From JAVXNW01 sp036645575 (GTDB lineage: Bacteria; Bacillota; Clostridia; Christensenellales; Aristaeellaceae), in the NCBI GenBank assembly GCA_036645575.1, contig JAVXNW010000036.1, forward strand, positions 1 through 24,199: a stretch of 24,199 nt of DNA. The letters are read 5' to 3'. Below, piece after piece: positions 1 to 6,867 of the stretch. Position 1 is the stretch's first letter. Each line of letters starts with the position of its first letter. The position numbers were made by a program, and so were the translations under genes. The notes under the pieces are model-generated. The model saw only the letters and a program-made list of their open reading frames with translations. It ran no database searches and was not told where the DNA came from.

Positions 1-466
1 CATTCCCCTATACCTGCTTATGTCGAAACTCGGACTGATCAATACCTACCGCGGCTTGATTCTATGCTATATTGCTTTTGAACTGCCCATTTGCATTTGG
101 ACGATGCAGTCCTATTTTGATACGATTCCGCGCGACCTAATTGAAGCGGCTGAAATTGACGGACTTGCGCGTATCAGCACGCTGTGGTATGTGTTTTTGC
201 CTGTTGCTCTTCCGGGCCTTGCGGCGAGCGGCATCATGACATTTATTGGCATCTGGAACAACTTCCTTTTGGCCAACACGTTGCTGATTGACGAAGCGAA
301 AAAGACATTGCCCGTTGTCATTGCTGATTTTTCTACGCGCGACAACATGCTTCAAGGCGACGTGCTTGCCGCTTCCATGGTTGTTTGTGTGCCCTCTTTC
401 TTTTTCGCCTTGTTTGCGCAAAAATACCTAGTCGGCGGTTTGACCAATGGCGCAGTCAAGGGGTAA
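1..466 (+). CDS. Carbohydrate ABC transporter permease, MalG type (5'-truncated by window edge)
   Basis: This is the C-terminal part of an inner-membrane permease of a binding-protein-dependent sugar importer (MalG/UgpE-like branch of the BPD_transp_1 family). The frame is open to the window edge, with the first full codon at position 2, so the true start lies upstream. The cytoplasmic EAA loop that docks on the ATPase is clear: EAAEIDG followed, after the usual spacing, by LPVALPG. It is preceded by the typical FDTIPRDLIEAA lead-in and flanked by hydrophobic segments. The WNNFLLANTLL stretch and the closing KYLVGGLTNGAVKG are characteristic of MalG-type C-termini. The partner permease, binding protein and ATPase are not in the window. 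Base composition is more AT-rich than genes after 2.3 kb. The substrate cannot be told from this fragment. Confidence 0.93.
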   Translation, partial: IPLYLLMSKLGLINTYRGLILCYIAFELPICIWTMQSYFDTIPRDLIEAAEIDGLARISTLWYVFLPVALPGLAASGIMTFIGIWNNFLLANTLLIDEAKKTLPVVIADFSTRDNMLQGDVLAASMVVCVPSFFFALFAQKYLVGGLTNGAVKG

Positions 467-522
467 TCGACGAACCTCTAAAGCAGTGAGGTCTCATAAA
501 AACGCCGTTTGGAGGACGCGCT

Positions 523-624
523 ATGAAGATCGTTGACATCAAGACGCGCTTTATTGACCTGTATATTATACCCAGAGCTTATCGAACCAGACTATCAGAA
601 GATGGATCTCAAATGGATCAATAG
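523..624 (+). pseudogene. Small ORF or 5' remnant, possibly of an enolase-superfamily gene
   Basis: A 33-codon frame begins with ATG at 523 after a good GGAGG at 511-515 and ends at a TAG at 622-624. The opening residues MKIVDIKTRFIDLY resemble the usual N-terminus of mandelate racemase/muconate-lactonizing enzymes (MKI.DI.T....), which often sit beside sugar ABC transporters. No conserved core follows. The simplest reading is a gene start left behind by an internal deletion, so that its first codons now abut the downstream lyase. The stop overlaps the lyase's Shine-Dalgarno sequence (AGGAG at 623-627), so translation of this ORF could couple to the lyase. It could instead be a genuine short leader peptide. 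The family assignment rests on about ten residues and is weak. Confidence 0.4.
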
Positions 625-636
625 GAGTGAGTCACA

Positions 637-2166
637 TTGAAACTGACCAAAAACTATCTTGAAGAACGCACGCGGGTCTTTGAAGTGGAAGGCACTCGTT
701 ACCCCAGCGTCGCCCTTGTACAGATGGAATTGCTTCCGGGCTATGAGCGCGCCAAAAAACGTTTACTTGCTTATATTCGAAGCGTCAATGAAGCGCATCT
801 CGTGATGCTTTCAGAGCAAAAGATCATCACCTCCGCGGATGCGGCAATCATTATGCGGGCGCTTGAAACGATAGACTACGCAAGTTATACGCAGAAAACC
901 TACTCCGGTAAATTTGAGGATCTCTACTTTGAAATTGAAGATGAGCTTATCCGTCAAACGAATGGCGTAGGCGGAAATTTGCACTTGGCCAGAAGTCGCA
1001 ACGACATGTGTGTTGCTTGGTCGCATATGGCCATACGCGATGACATTTTGTCCTTAATGAACCGAGTGATCCACTTTCAAAACACGGTCCTGCTTTTTGC
1101 CCAAGAGCACAAGAACACCATTTACGCAATTCACACGCATACCCAACACGCACAGCCCGGACTATTAGGGCACTACTTTTTAGGCGTTGTGGATGTCTTG
1201 GATCGAGGCGTGACGCGCTTACAGGCGGCTTACGACGCGACAAATTGTTCTCCGATGGGCGCGGCAGCGGTCACTACCAGCGGTTTTCCGGTGTCTCGTG
1301 AGCGGGTTGCCGAGTTGACCGGCTTTGACCGAGTTATTGAAAATTCCTATGACGCGATTGGCAACTGTGAGTATTTTACCGGAACCGCTTCAGCTATGGG
1401 TTTGTTGGCACTCGATTTAGGGCGCGTAGTCACCGATCTGCTGCTCTGGGCAACAGAAGAGGAAAAGATGATTCGATTGGCCGATGGTTATATTTCAACC
1501 AGTTCTATTATGCCCCAAAAGCGAAACCCCATTGCGCTAGAGCATCTACGCAGTTCTCTGTCGATGGTCAAGGGCTTATCAGACGCTGTAATGATTGGGT
1601 TTTTAAAGTCGCCCTATGGGGATATTTCCGATTACGAGGATATTGAGGACACGATGAGCGGAACATTTGACCTGTTGAGCAAAAATCTAGACCTCTTTAA
1701 CGCAGTCATGGCAACAATGGATGTCAATAAGCAACTCTTAGAAGAACGGGTGCATGAGAGCTTTTCAGTCGTCACGGAAATCGCCGATCAGATGGTGCGG
1801 TCCTATGCAATTCCGTTCCGCCAAGCGCATCATTTTGTAGCCCAGATGGTAAAAAAAGCAGATCGGCTTCACTATGGTTTGCGACAAATTTCCCCTGCGT
1901 TTTTTGAAGAAACCTTTGAAGAGGTATTTGGGCGCAAATTTGAAGGGGACTTTGCCCCAATTCTCAAAAGCATGGATCCCCTCTATTTCGTGCAAACCCG
2001 CGAGGTTCTGGGCGGTACAGGATCACAGGCGATGGAAAACATGATTGCTTCTGGAAAGCAGAAGGTGGCCAATAACCAAGCGTGGCTTGTACGTCACCAG
2101 GAAGCGCTGGCTGTTTCAGACAAAAAGCGCATGGAACAAGTCGAGTTTATTTGTAAGCAAAAGTGA
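637..2166 (+). CDS. Argininosuccinate lyase superfamily protein (ArgH-like paralogue)
   Basis: A cytosolic 509-residue lyase of the fumarase/aspartase/argininosuccinate lyase superfamily, which removes fumarate or a related acid from a C-N bond by beta-elimination. The three conserved regions are present: C1 as RSRNDM (residues 119-124; RSRNDQ in ArgH), C2 as THTQHAQP (167-174), and the flexible signature loop SSIMPQKRNP (289-298) with the catalytic serine. It starts at TTG 637, nine bases after AGGAG at 623-627; no in-frame ATG fits better. At 509 residues it is longer than usual ArgH (about 460), the loop has TSS instead of GSS, and there is no argG beside it. It lies behind a sugar permease, so a catabolic or amino-acid-derivative lyase role is as likely as arginine synthesis. 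It is AT-richer than the genes after 2.3 kb. Confidence 0.85.
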   Translation: MKLTKNYLEERTRVFEVEGTRYPSVALVQMELLPGYERAKKRLLAYIRSVNEAHLVMLSEQKIITSADAAIIMRALETIDYASYTQKTYSGKFEDLYFEIEDELIRQTNGVGGNLHLARSRNDMCVAWSHMAIRDDILSLMNRVIHFQNTVLLFAQEHKNTIYAIHTHTQHAQPGLLGHYFLGVVDVLDRGVTRLQAAYDATNCSPMGAAAVTTSGFPVSRERVAELTGFDRVIENSYDAIGNCEYFTGTASAMGLLALDLGRVVTDLLLWATEEEKMIRLADGYISTSSIMPQKRNPIALEHLRSSLSMVKGLSDAVMIGFLKSPYGDISDYEDIEDTMSGTFDLLSKNLDLFNAVMATMDVNKQLLEERVHESFSVVTEIADQMVRSYAIPFRQAHHFVAQMVKKADRLHYGLRQISPAFFEETFEEVFGRKFEGDFAPILKSMDPLYFVQTREVLGGTGSQAMENMIASGKQKVANNQAWLVRHQEALAVSDKKRMEQVEFICKQK

Positions 2167-2266
2167 TCCATCTCCGCTTGATGTTTTCCCATGCGCTAAT
2201 GCGAACCATTCAGGGCGCCGCAACCACGTTGCCGCCAATACCCTCAAAAACGCGCCGTGGTCTTTG

Positions 2267-2300
2267 GCGAGGCAGTCATCTACTTGGCTGCCTCGCTTTG
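2267..2300. terminator. Candidate terminator between convergent lyase and feoB genes
   Basis: A perfect 9-bp inverted repeat, GCGAGGCAG at 2267-2275 and CTGCCTCGC at 2288-2296, with a 12-base loop, is followed on the + strand by TTT. It lies in the 146-base gap between the convergent genes, close to the feoB stop. The U-tract is short, so this is a weak intrinsic terminator at best. Nothing else is evident in the gap. Confidence 0.4.
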
Positions 2301-2312
2301 TGTATGGGCAAA

Positions 2313-4439
2313 TCAGAATAATCTTGCGACTGCGGAAAAGAGTGCGCAGGTGACTAGGCCGCTGAGCGTGGGGATCAGGATTGCGGCGATCGTCCACTTG
2401 AGGCTTTGCGTCTCCTTCTTGATCGTCAGGCAGGTGGTCGCGCACGGCCAGTGCATCAGCGAAAACAGGATCGTGCTGACCGCGGTGATCCACGTCCAGC
2501 CGTTTTGCGCGAGCAGTCCGGAGAGTTCCGCGCCGCCCATCTGCGTGAGCGTCCCCTGCGCCAGATACGCCATGATGATGATCGGCACGACGATCTCATT
2601 GGCGGGAAAGCCCAGAATAAACCCGGTCAGGATGACGCCGTCCATGCCCAGCGCGCGCCCCAGCGGATCGATGAATCCGGTCAGGCGCGCAAGGAATGTG
2701 CTGTCGCCCCAATGGAGGTTGGCCAGCACCCAGATGATCAGCCCCGCCGGCGCCGCCGCGACCACCGCCCGCCCCAGCACCTTGAGCGTCCGATCGACGA
2801 TGCTGCGCACGATCACCTTGCCCACCTGCGGGCGGCGGTAGGGCGGCAGTTCCAGCGTAAAGGAGGACGGCACGCCCTTGAGCAGCGTTGCCGACAAGCC
2901 GCGCGAAACCAGCAGCGTCATCCCCACGCCCAGCGCGATCACCGCCACCAGAATGAGCGCGCCCATGAATCCCCCCGCCATGCCGGGCGCGCCGCCCAGC
3001 AGGCACAGCGTAATGATCGCGATGATCGTCGGAAATCGCCCGTTGCAGGGCACAAAGCTGTTGGTCAAAATCGCGATCAGCCGTTCGCGCGGCGAATCGA
3101 TGATGCGGCAGCCGACCACGCCCACCGCGTTGCAGCCAAAACCCATGCTCATCGTGAGCGCCTGCTTTCCGCACGCGCGACAGCCGTTAAAGCAGCGATC
3201 CAGATTGAACGCGACCCGCGGCAGGTACCCAAAATCCTCCAGCAGCGTAAATAGCGGAAAGAAGATCGCCATCGGCGGCAGCATTACCGAGATCACCCAC
3301 GCCATCACCCGGTACACGCCCCGCACCAGCATCTCGGTCCAAACAGCCTTCGCGCCCAGCGCCACAAGGCCCGCCTCCAGCCATGCCTCAAGCCCCAATA
3401 GCGCCTCCGCCAGCATTTCCGAAGGCCCATTCGCCCCGGTGATCGTGATCCAGAAGATGCCCAGCAGCATGAGCAGCATGATCGGAAAGCCGGTCAGGCG
3501 ACTGGTGAACAGCCGATCGAGGCGCCGGTCGCGCCGATGCGCGTCGCCTGTCTGCGAAACGACCACGCCCCGGCAAGCCCGCTCCGCCGCGCCGATAAAC
3601 GCGCCCGCCAGATCGTCGCGCAGCTTTTCCTCGGGGATGCGCTCATGCGCAAGCGTCTTGTGCGCCTCGCGCAGCGCCCGTGCGACCTCGGGCACATCGG
3701 TGAGCGAAACCCCAAGGTATCGGCCGATCGCGTCGCACAGCCCCGCGTTCGCGTCCAGCAGCCGCGCGCACAGCCACCGCGCGTCGCACTTGCCGCCGCA
3801 CGCGTCGCGCACGATTGGCATCATGCGCGCAATCGCGTTCTCTATGTAGGCGGGATAGGGCACGACCGGCGCGGTATGGATGGGCGGTTTCCGGCTAAAC
3901 AGCCCGTCAAGCGCCTCCGTGAGCGCGCGAAGCCCGCGCAGGCTGCGCGCCGCGGTGCCCACCACCGGAACGCCCAGCCTGCGCGCAAGCATTTCGAGGT
4001 CGAGCGCAAGCTTCTTTTTGCGCGCCTCGTCCATGAGGTTCACGCATACCACCACGCGCGGCGTCGCCTCGATCACCTGCAACACCAGGTTGAGGTTGCG
4101 CTCTAGGCAGGTCGCGTCGCATACGACGATCACCGCGTCCATCTCGCCAAAGCAGATCAGGTCGCGCGCCGCCTCCTCCTCGCTTGAGTGCGCCATCAGC
4201 GAGTAACAGCCGGGAATATCCACCATCACGTAGCCCTGCGCGCCCTGCCGGTAATAGCCCTGCGCGCCCACGACCGTCTTGCCCGGCCAGTTGCCCGTGT
4301 GCTGGTTCATGCCGGTCAGCGCGTTAAAGATCGTGCTCTTGCCCACGTTGGGGTTGCCTGCCAGCGCGATCACGCGGTCGCCCGGCGCCTTTTTTTTGAC
4401 CAGCAGCCCCGCGCACATGCGCGCCTTCTCCTGCGTCAT
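2313..4439 (-). CDS. feoB: Ferrous iron transport protein B (FeoB, locus 1)
   Basis: A 708-residue inner-membrane Fe(II) importer with an N-terminal G-protein domain, a helical regulatory domain and a polytopic membrane domain. G1 is GNPNVGKS (28-35), the switch region has GNWPGKTV (49-56), G3 is DIPG (74-77) and G4 is NLMD (134-137). The membrane part carries the paired Gate motifs: MGFGCNAVGVVGCRIIDSPRE with the adjoining FVPCNGRFPTI, and in the C-terminal half FPANEIVVPIIIM. The start at 4439 was chosen because its ATG overlaps the stop of the upstream feoA (ATGA); the frame stays open further 5' but only through feoA DNA. It forms a two-gene operon with feoA. No FeoC is seen. Length is usual for bacterial FeoB. 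Confidence 0.97.
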   Translation of the reverse strand: MTQEKARMCAGLLVKKKAPGDRVIALAGNPNVGKSTIFNALTGMNQHTGNWPGKTVVGAQGYYRQGAQGYVMVDIPGCYSLMAHSSEEEAARDLICFGEMDAVIVVCDATCLERNLNLVLQVIEATPRVVVCVNLMDEARKKKLALDLEMLARRLGVPVVGTAARSLRGLRALTEALDGLFSRKPPIHTAPVVPYPAYIENAIARMMPIVRDACGGKCDARWLCARLLDANAGLCDAIGRYLGVSLTDVPEVARALREAHKTLAHERIPEEKLRDDLAGAFIGAAERACRGVVVSQTGDAHRRDRRLDRLFTSRLTGFPIMLLMLLGIFWITITGANGPSEMLAEALLGLEAWLEAGLVALGAKAVWTEMLVRGVYRVMAWVISVMLPPMAIFFPLFTLLEDFGYLPRVAFNLDRCFNGCRACGKQALTMSMGFGCNAVGVVGCRIIDSPRERLIAILTNSFVPCNGRFPTIIAIITLCLLGGAPGMAGGFMGALILVAVIALGVGMTLLVSRGLSATLLKGVPSSFTLELPPYRRPQVGKVIVRSIVDRTLKVLGRAVVAAAPAGLIIWVLANLHWGDSTFLARLTGFIDPLGRALGMDGVILTGFILGFPANEIVVPIIIMAYLAQGTLTQMGGAELSGLLAQNGWTWITAVSTILFSLMHWPCATTCLTIKKETQSLKWTIAAILIPTLSGLVTCALFSAVARLF

Positions 4440-4699
4440 CTGACCGTCGCCTCCTCCACCATTACCGTACCCGAATCGCTTTTGCGCAGCGCAATCACCG
4501 CGCCCCGAATCGCGTAAGCCACCGGATCGCCCAAGGGACTTCGCATGAGGCACGCAACCTCCGTCCCTTCAATTAAGCCAATATCCTGAAGCCGCCGACG
4601 CATCTCCCCCGCCGCCGCCAGGCCGCAGATCCGCGCCCGCTGCCCCGGCCGCAGATTCGCAAGCGGCATTTCCCCCGCCATCTTCGCCACCCCCGCCAT
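4436..4699 (-). CDS. feoA: FeoA-family protein, SH3-like (locus 1)
   Basis: An 87-residue cytosolic protein with the FeoA fold, a small SH3-like beta barrel that supports FeoB function. Typical features are the start of the domain at PLANLRPGQRARICGL, the RRRLQDIGLIEGTEV segment (R..L.d.Gl..G..v in the family), GDPVAYAIRGAVIALRK, and a short hydrophilic tail. The ATG at 4699 has a fair ribosome site (AGGACGG just upstream on the minus strand); a second in-frame ATG six codons later would give a more usual length. Its TGA overlaps the feoB ATG by four bases, so the two are translationally coupled. Confidence 0.92.
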   Translation of the reverse strand: MAGVAKMAGEMPLANLRPGQRARICGLAAAGEMRRRLQDIGLIEGTEVACLMRSPLGDPVAYAIRGAVIALRKSDSGTVMVEEATVR

Positions 4700-4828
4700 T
4701 TTCCGTCCTACCCCTCACGCTATGCGCAACCGCCCGCGCGGGGAACCAGTGAAAAGGTGATCGGCCGTCCTGTGCCCACGCAGGCTTTCTTCCATCGCGC
4801 CATCCCGCCCATTTTTCGTAAAAATCAC

Positions 4829-4875
4829 TTGACCTCGCCATTGCGGCGCAATATAGGGCGAAAATGGTGTATAAT
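4829..4875 (+). promoter_or_regulatory. Promoter candidates for rubredoxin-crp operon
   Basis: TTGACC at 4829-4834 is followed after 17 bases by TATAGG (4852-4857). A perfect TATAAT lies at 4870-4875 but lacks a good -35 at the right distance. The strong ribosome site AAAGGAGGG follows at 4886-4894. The 203-base gap between feoA and rubredoxin must also hold the feoA promoter on the other strand; AATATA at 4850-4855 reads TATATT there. I found no convincing Fur-type box by eye. Confidence 0.5.
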
Positions 4876-4902
4876 AAGCATCGGGAAAGGAGGGATCTCC
4901 CG

Positions 4903-5061
4903 ATGAAGACCTATGTTTGCAGCGTTTGCGGGTGGCTATACGACGAGGCGGAAGGCGCGCCCGATCATGGCATTGCGCCTGGCACAAAATGGGAAGACGT
5001 TCCGGCGGACTTTACTTGCCCGCTGTGCGGCGTTGACAAGGATGGCTTTTCAGAAGCCTGA
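4903..5061 (+). CDS. Rubredoxin
   Basis: A 52-residue one-iron electron carrier of the anaerobic cytoplasm. The four iron-ligating cysteines are in the canonical arrangement: C6-x2-C9-G-W/Y and C39-P-L-C42-G, with the conserved YDEAEG, G(I)APGT and WEDVPADF segments between them. The ATG at 4903 was chosen because AAAGGAGGG ends eight bases before it; an in-frame upstream start would add residues foreign to the family. Rubredoxin commonly passes electrons to oxygen- or superoxide-detoxifying enzymes in anaerobes (established for the family); no such partner is in the window. A Crp/Fnr regulator follows within a few bases and is probably co-transcribed. Confidence 0.97.
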   Translation: MKTYVCSVCGWLYDEAEGAPDHGIAPGTKWEDVPADFTCPLCGVDKDGFSEA

Positions 5062-5062
5062 C

Positions 5063-5752
5063 ATGGCTTCGGCCATGACGCGCTGCCCGCTGTTTTGCGG
5101 GCTTTCCGACGCGGAGGTCGAAAAGGCCTTCGCGTTTTTCGGCGCGCGGCGGGCGACCTACCGGCGCGGCGCGTTTCTCATCCATCCGGGCGACGCGCTG
5201 CGCTTTTTCGGCCTCGTGCTCTCCGGCAGCATCGAGGTCATGATGGACGACATGGACGGCCACCACATGATCATGGCGACGGCCTCGGCGGGCGACACGT
5301 TCGGCGAGTCGATGTGCTATCTCGCGGTGGATTCCTCGCCCGTCTACATCTGCGCCGTGTGCGACGCCCAAGTGCTTTGGATGGGCGTCGACGGCCTAAA
5401 GACCGCCTCGGGCGACGACCCCTTCGCGCGAAAGATGACCGACCGCTTTATCCGCATGCTCGCGGAGCGGACGCTTTCCATGAACGACCGCATTCAGACG
5501 CTGTCCAAATCCACGCTGCGCGGGAAGTTGACGACGCTGTTCTCCCAGTTTCTCGCCCGCGCGCACGGCGACACCTTCCTCGTGCCCTTCGACCGGGGCA
5601 GCATGGCCGCCTATCTGGGCACAAACCGCTGCGCGCTCTCAAGGGAGCTTTCCAACATGCGCGCAAAGGGCCTCATCGAATTTGAAAAAAACCGTTTTAC
5701 CGTTCACCGGGACGCCGATCCCGCGTCAAGCGACACCGAATCGGCGCGATAA
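5063..5752 (+). CDS. Crp/Fnr family transcriptional regulator
   Basis: A 229-residue cytosolic DNA-binding regulator. The N-terminal cyclic-nucleotide-type beta barrel runs over about residues 8-115 (GDALRFFGLVLSGSIEV, then AGDTFGESMCY), a dimerisation helix follows, and a winged HTH lies at about 178-215 (RGSMAAYLGTNRCALSREL, then NMRAKGLIEFEKNRFTV). It starts one base after the rubredoxin stop if ATG 5063 is used; ATG 5042 (overlapping rubredoxin) and 5075 are alternatives, and none has a strong ribosome site, suggesting coupled translation. It carries several cysteines (C8, C12, C85, C97, C100, C190), so redox or Fe-S sensing is possible but not shown. The ligand is unknown. A terminator follows directly. 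Confidence 0.9.
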   Translation: MASAMTRCPLFCGLSDAEVEKAFAFFGARRATYRRGAFLIHPGDALRFFGLVLSGSIEVMMDDMDGHHMIMATASAGDTFGESMCYLAVDSSPVYICAVCDAQVLWMGVDGLKTASGDDPFARKMTDRFIRMLAERTLSMNDRIQTLSKSTLRGKLTTLFSQFLARAHGDTFLVPFDRGSMAAYLGTNRCALSRELSNMRAKGLIEFEKNRFTVHRDADPASSDTESAR

Positions 5753-5769
5753 GCCCCTGTTAAGCTTGC

Positions 5770-5799
5770 GCGCGTGTTGCATCTGCAACGCGCTTTTTT
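5770..5799 (+). terminator. Intrinsic terminator after the rubredoxin-crp unit
   Basis: GCGCGTGTTGC (5770-5780) pairs with GCAACGCGC (5785-5793) apart from a two-base bulge, with a four-base loop, and is followed by six T (5794-5799). It sits 18 bases after the crp stop and just before hydE, separating the two transcription units. Confidence 0.85.
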
Positions 5800-5811
5800 G
5801 ATGGCCTTCGG

Positions 5812-5826
5812 TACAATGAAGGCATG
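5812..5826 (+). promoter_or_regulatory. -10 candidate abutting the hydE start
   Basis: TACAAT lies at 5812-5817, only six bases before the ATG at 5824, and no clear -35 is visible (the terminator T-run occupies that place). If used, the transcript would be nearly leaderless. GAAGG at 5818-5822 is too close for the ATG at 5824 but well placed for the in-frame ATG at 5833. Confidence 0.35.
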
Positions 5827-6864
5827 AAGACGATGATTGATCAACTGGAATCGGCGCGCACGTTGCCCAGGGAAGACTTGTGGCAACTGCTTTCCCCGCT
5901 ATGCCCAAGCGACGCCTCCTATCTGGCCGCGCGGGCGCGCGCGGTGCGCGAGCGGGTCTATGGCAAGGATGTTTTTTTGCGCGGGCTGATTGAATTTACC
6001 AATTTTTGCAAACGCGACTGCCTGTACTGCGGCATTCGCCGCAGCAACGCGCGCGCCGAGCGCTACCGCTTGACGCAGGCGGAGATCCTCGAATGCTGCG
6101 ATGCGGGCTGGGCGCTGGGCTTTCGCACGTTTGTCTTGCAGGGCGGCGAGGATGGGTATTTTACCGACGCGCGCCTTTGCGCGATCGTCCGCGCGATCAA
6201 GCAAAAATACCCCGACTGCGCGGTCACGCTTTCGGTGGGCGAGCGCCCTTTCGAGAGCTATCGCCTGCTGCGGGAGGCCGGCGCCGACCGGTATCTGCTG
6301 CGGCACGAGACCGCCTGCCGCGCCCACTACGAGGCGCTGCACCCGAGGGAGATGGCCTTTGACACGCGCCTGCGCTGCCTTGGGGACCTGCGCGCGCTCG
6401 GCTACGCGACGGGCTGCGGCATGATGGTGGGTTCGCCCGGGCAGACGCTGGAGCACCTCGTGGACGACCTCGAATTTATCCGGGATTTTCAGCCGCAGAT
6501 GGTCGGCATCGGCCCCTTTCTCCCGCACCGCGATACGCCCTTTGCCGCCTGCCCGGCGGGTTCTCCCGAGATGACGCTGCGCCTTTTATCGATTGTGCGG
6601 CTGATGCTCCCGGGCGTCCTTCTGCCCGCGACCACGGCGCTTGACAGTGCCCAAGCGGACGGCCGCGCGCGGGGCATGTTGGCCGGGGCGAACGTCGCCA
6701 TGCCCAATTTGTCGCCCGCACGCGTGCGCGAAAAGTACGCGCTGTACGACGGAAAGAAGCATTCCGGGGACGAGGCCGCCGAGGGGCTGAGCGTCATTTC
6801 CCGCCAGATGGCGGCCATCGGCTACCGCACGGTGATCGCGCGCGGCGATCCAAAGGAGGGCTAG
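5824..6864 (+). CDS. hydE: [FeFe]-hydrogenase maturase HydE (radical SAM)
   Basis: A 346-residue radical SAM enzyme that works with HydG and HydF to build the diiron subcluster of the [FeFe]-hydrogenase H-cluster in the cytosol. The SAM-cluster motif is C62-x3-C66-x2-C69, in FTNFCKRDCLYCGIRR. Other HydE marks are FVLQGGEDGYF, TLSVGERPFESYRLLREAGADRYLLRHETA, the EALHP segment, MMVGSPGQTLEHLVDDL and GPFLPHRDTPFA. The fold is the BioB/HydE TIM barrel and the length is usual for the family. The ATG at 5824 is used here; ATG 5833 has the better-spaced GAAGG and may be the true start. hydF follows after three bases, so the pair is co-transcribed. No hydG or hydrogenase gene is in the window. Confidence 0.95.
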   Translation: MKTMIDQLESARTLPREDLWQLLSPLCPSDASYLAARARAVRERVYGKDVFLRGLIEFTNFCKRDCLYCGIRRSNARAERYRLTQAEILECCDAGWALGFRTFVLQGGEDGYFTDARLCAIVRAIKQKYPDCAVTLSVGERPFESYRLLREAGADRYLLRHETACRAHYEALHPREMAFDTRLRCLGDLRALGYATGCGMMVGSPGQTLEHLVDDLEFIRDFQPQMVGIGPFLPHRDTPFAACPAGSPEMTLRLLSIVRLMLPGVLLPATTALDSAQADGRARGMLAGANVAMPNLSPARVREKYALYDGKKHSGDEAAEGLSVISRQMAAIGYRTVIARGDPKEG

Positions 6865-6867
6865 GGC

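Noticed and set aside
2406..3849. Open frames on the + strand across feoB locus 1
   Set aside because: Arg/Asp/His-rich shadow translations opposite an intact FeoB.
5837..5844. TTGATCAA palindromes here and at 9733-9740 as Fnr operators
   Set aside because: The Fnr site needs TTGAT-N4-ATCAA; these are uninterrupted, inside coding sequence, and of a length expected by chance.
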